A stretch of 43,615 bases of DNA from SZUA-1377 sp964622255 (lineage in GTDB: Bacteria > Campylobacterota > Campylobacteria > Campylobacterales > QNZT01). A program made the translations under genes and the position numbers. The notes below the pieces were generated by a model. The model saw only the letters and a program-made list of their open reading frames with translations, was not told the DNA's origin and did not search any database. This document shows, piece after piece, positions 41,946 to 43,615 of the stretch (the stretch's first letter is position 1; every line of letters begins with the position of its first letter). The stretch lies in contig CAZUPK010000005.1 in NCBI GenBank assembly GCA_964622255.1, positions 1 through 43,615 on the forward strand, read 5' to 3'.

Positions 41946-43328
41946 TTGAATAAAATAATTTTAGGCATAGATATCGGTTCCACGAAAATATGTGCTATCA
42001 TTGCTCAAAATCTCGATGAAAATATCAAAATACTTGGTGCAGGTATAGCTAAAACTGGTGGTATAAAAAAGGGTATTATTAGAAATATAGAACAAGCAGC
42101 TAGAAGTATAAAAAAGGCTGTAGGCGATGCCAAAAAAGTTTCCGGTACTCACTATGATGAAGTTATAGTTTCAATATCTGGAGCTTATGCAAAAAGTGTT
42201 GATAGCTATGGAGTTGTTAATGTGCCTAGCAAAGAGATATCAACTGGTGAAATAAACAGAGTTCTACAGATGGCCGACCACAATGCTGACATATCTCACG
42301 ACTATGAGAGACTCCATGTCCTTCCATATGACTTTAAAGTAGATGAACACTCAAATATAGACGATCCACTAGGTATGAATGGAACAAGATTAGAGGTAAA
42401 TGTTCATATCATAACGGTTTTAAAATCAAGCCTAAATAATCTAAAAAGAGCCTTAAAGTCAGCCTCAATAGAGGCTAGTAATATAGTTCTTAGTGGCTAT
42501 GCATCAAGTATTTCAGTTTTAAATGAAGATGAAAAGGAGTTGGGAGTAGGAGTTGTGGATATTGGCGGAACTACTACTGATATAGTAGTTCATCTAGGAC
42601 ACTCTATAAGATACAACGACTTCATAGGTGTTGGTAGTGCAAATATTACAAATGATCTTTCGATTGCTCTTCACACTCCTATATCTGTTGCAGAGAAAAT
42701 GAAAATAAAACATGGATCCTTGATTTCAGAGGATAACTCAACTATCCAAATTCCTTCTATTGGTGACGAAACTGTAAACAATGAAGTTTCTTTAGCAGTA
42801 GCAAAAAGTGTTATCTTTGCAAGAGTAGAAGAAACTTTGATGCTCATAGCAAATAATTTAAAAAGTAGTGGCTATCTTAATAAACTTGGAGCAGGTATAG
42901 TTCTAACTGGTGGTATGACAAAGCTTGAAGGTTTAAGAGAATTGGCTATAAACATCTTTAGTAGTGTTCCAGTAAGAGTAGCAAAACCTATAGAAAACAA
43001 TATAGAAGGTATGTTTGATACTTTAAAAAGTCCTGAATTTGCAACAACTATAGGTCTTATTCTCTATGGTGCTGGTTACTCGACAAGTTATGAGATAGAT
43101 TCAAATAAACAATTGAGATATGGTGAGTTTAGTTACTCTCCTAAAACTACAAAAACTGATTTTGATGAATTTGTTCCTGTGCCAACAGAGAGTGAAGTTG
43201 TGGAAGCAGTGATAAATGAACAAGAAGAAACAACCAATACTAACAACTCATTGGAGGTTATTTTTCAACACGAACAAAAAAGAGGCTTTTTCAGTTCATT
43301 TTGGAATAAACTAACAAATATATTTTAA
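41946..43328 (+). CDS. ftsA: Cell division protein FtsA
   Basis: Actin-like ATPase that tethers FtsZ to the membrane and recruits the divisome. The 460-aa protein starts LGIDIGSTKICAII (phosphate-1 motif), has VGVVDIGGTTTDIVVHLG (phosphate-2) and GIVLTGGMTKLEGL (adenosine motif), and ends with an amphipathic segment RGFFSSFWNKLTNIF that binds the membrane. The start is TTG at 41946 (MNKIILGIDIG), with AAAGGAT just upstream. It directly follows the PpiD-like gene and precedes ftsZ by 20 bp. Confidence 0.96.
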   Translation: MNKIILGIDIGSTKICAIIAQNLDENIKILGAGIAKTGGIKKGIIRNIEQAARSIKKAVGDAKKVSGTHYDEVIVSISGAYAKSVDSYGVVNVPSKEISTGEINRVLQMADHNADISHDYERLHVLPYDFKVDEHSNIDDPLGMNGTRLEVNVHIITVLKSSLNNLKRALKSASIEASNIVLSGYASSISVLNEDEKELGVGVVDIGGTTTDIVVHLGHSIRYNDFIGVGSANITNDLSIALHTPISVAEKMKIKHGSLISEDNSTIQIPSIGDETVNNEVSLAVAKSVIFARVEETLMLIANNLKSSGYLNKLGAGIVLTGGMTKLEGLRELAINIFSSVPVRVAKPIENNIEGMFDTLKSPEFATTIGLILYGAGYSTSYEIDSNKQLRYGEFSYSPKTTKTDFDEFVPVPTESEVVEAVINEQEETTNTNNSLEVIFQHEQKRGFFSSFWNKLTNIF

Positions 43329-43348
43329 TAAAAAGAGGGAAAGGTAAG

Positions 43349-43615
43349 ATGGCAAAAGAAATAATCGGTGCAAAGATAAAAGTAGTAGGTGTTGGTGGTG
43401 GCGGTGGTAATATGGTAAACCATATGATAAGAGAGGGTGTAAGTGGTATAGAGATGATAACTATAAATACCGACGCTCAAGCTCTTGATAAATCTTTAGC
43501 AAATACCAAACTTCAACTCGGAGATGGACTTGGTGCTGGTATGAAACCTGAAGTTGGTGCCAAAGCTGCTGAAAAAAGTTTTGATGAAATAAAAGAGATA
43601 CTTGATGGTGCTGAT
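43349..43615 (+). CDS. ftsZ: Cell division protein FtsZ (5' part, runs off the window)
   Basis: The first 89 codons of the tubulin-like GTPase that forms the Z ring. ATG at 43349 follows GGGAAAGG. The product shows IKVVGVGGGGGNMVNHMI (nucleotide-binding core of the first strand and helix), ITINTDAQALDKSLAN and LGDGLGAGMKPEVG, which are hallmarks of bacterial FtsZ. The frame is open to the last base of the window. It is too short for the ORF list cut-off only because it is truncated at the edge. Co-transcribed with ftsA. Confidence 0.97.
   Translation, partial: MAKEIIGAKIKVVGVGGGGGNMVNHMIREGVSGIEMITINTDAQALDKSLANTKLQLGDGLGAGMKPEVGAKAAEKSFDEIKEILDGAD

Noticed and set aside
1..43615. tRNA, rRNA, CRISPR array, replication origin, prophage
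   Set aside because: Reading both strands by eye gave no cloverleaf with a T-loop, no regularly spaced repeats, no DnaA-box cluster and no phage structural genes.

Overview
The window reads as about 43.6 kb of AT-rich chromosome from a member of the Campylobacterota (Epsilonproteobacteria), probably a free-living Campylobacterales lineage related to Sulfurimonas, Sulfurovum or Arcobacter. This rests on family-like protein sequences (NrdA, PurB, FtsA, FtsZ, GatA, the PpiD/SurA-like N-terminus), frequent TTG and GTG starts, and strong A/T bias at third codon positions. The genus cannot be fixed from sequence alone. No tRNA, rRNA or CRISPR array was seen.

Layout. 1-1037: C-terminal part of a calcium-binding (TSP3-repeat) surface protein with an in-frame TGA. 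1332-4693: fatty acid synthesis cluster fabG-acpP-fabF-accA. 4758-5419: two small unrecognised proteins. 5421-6302 (minus): RluA-family pseudouridine synthase. 6408-10116: purB-nrdA, overlapping. 10187-16955: a minus-strand block (peptide ABC binding protein, TPR membrane protein, serS, trpS) with one plus-strand outer-membrane protein. 17438-25414: plus-strand S8 protease, galU, galE and uvrA, separated by transposon debris. 25532-38923: a long minus-strand block (AEC transporter, SWIM/SNF2 helicase, guaB, gatA, Hsp20, a MotB/MotA-like pair, DHH phosphoesterase, Rrf2 regulator, OmpA lipoprotein, coiled-coil lipoprotein, siroheme synthase N-domain). 38907-40104 (minus): FtsL-like protein and rsmH. 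40476-43615: PpiD-like protein with an in-frame TAA, ftsA, and the start of ftsZ.

Most genes are housekeeping. The unusual content lies between them. Five short elements (near 1161-1245, 17084-17274, 20160-20255, 22329-22588 and 38082-38338) carry the right-end hairpin with a CTTTAG-type loop and GGTAG-type tail seen in IS200/IS605 transposons, where it forms the 3' scaffold of the TnpB guide RNA (omegaRNA). None is next to an intact tnpA or tnpB. All five point toward the start of the gene immediately downstream (fabG, the S8 protease, galU, uvrA, and a coiled-coil lipoprotein). Two of them (22329-22588 and 38082-38338) are full-length copies of one roughly 260-bp unit with an identical-spacing sigma-70 promoter and conserved stem pairing, so they look like transcribed structured RNAs. 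They are the best candidates in the window for something undescribed: orphan omegaRNA-like leaders. A degraded IS4-family transposase lies at 19534-19935.

Other regulatory-looking signals: a near-consensus promoter plus a perfect dyad in the Hsp20 leader, a hairpin that contains the gatA Shine-Dalgarno sequence, and several short perfect dyads. Both broken reading frames (1-1037 and 40476-41942) differ from an intact frame by one codon, so they could be real lesions or sequence errors.
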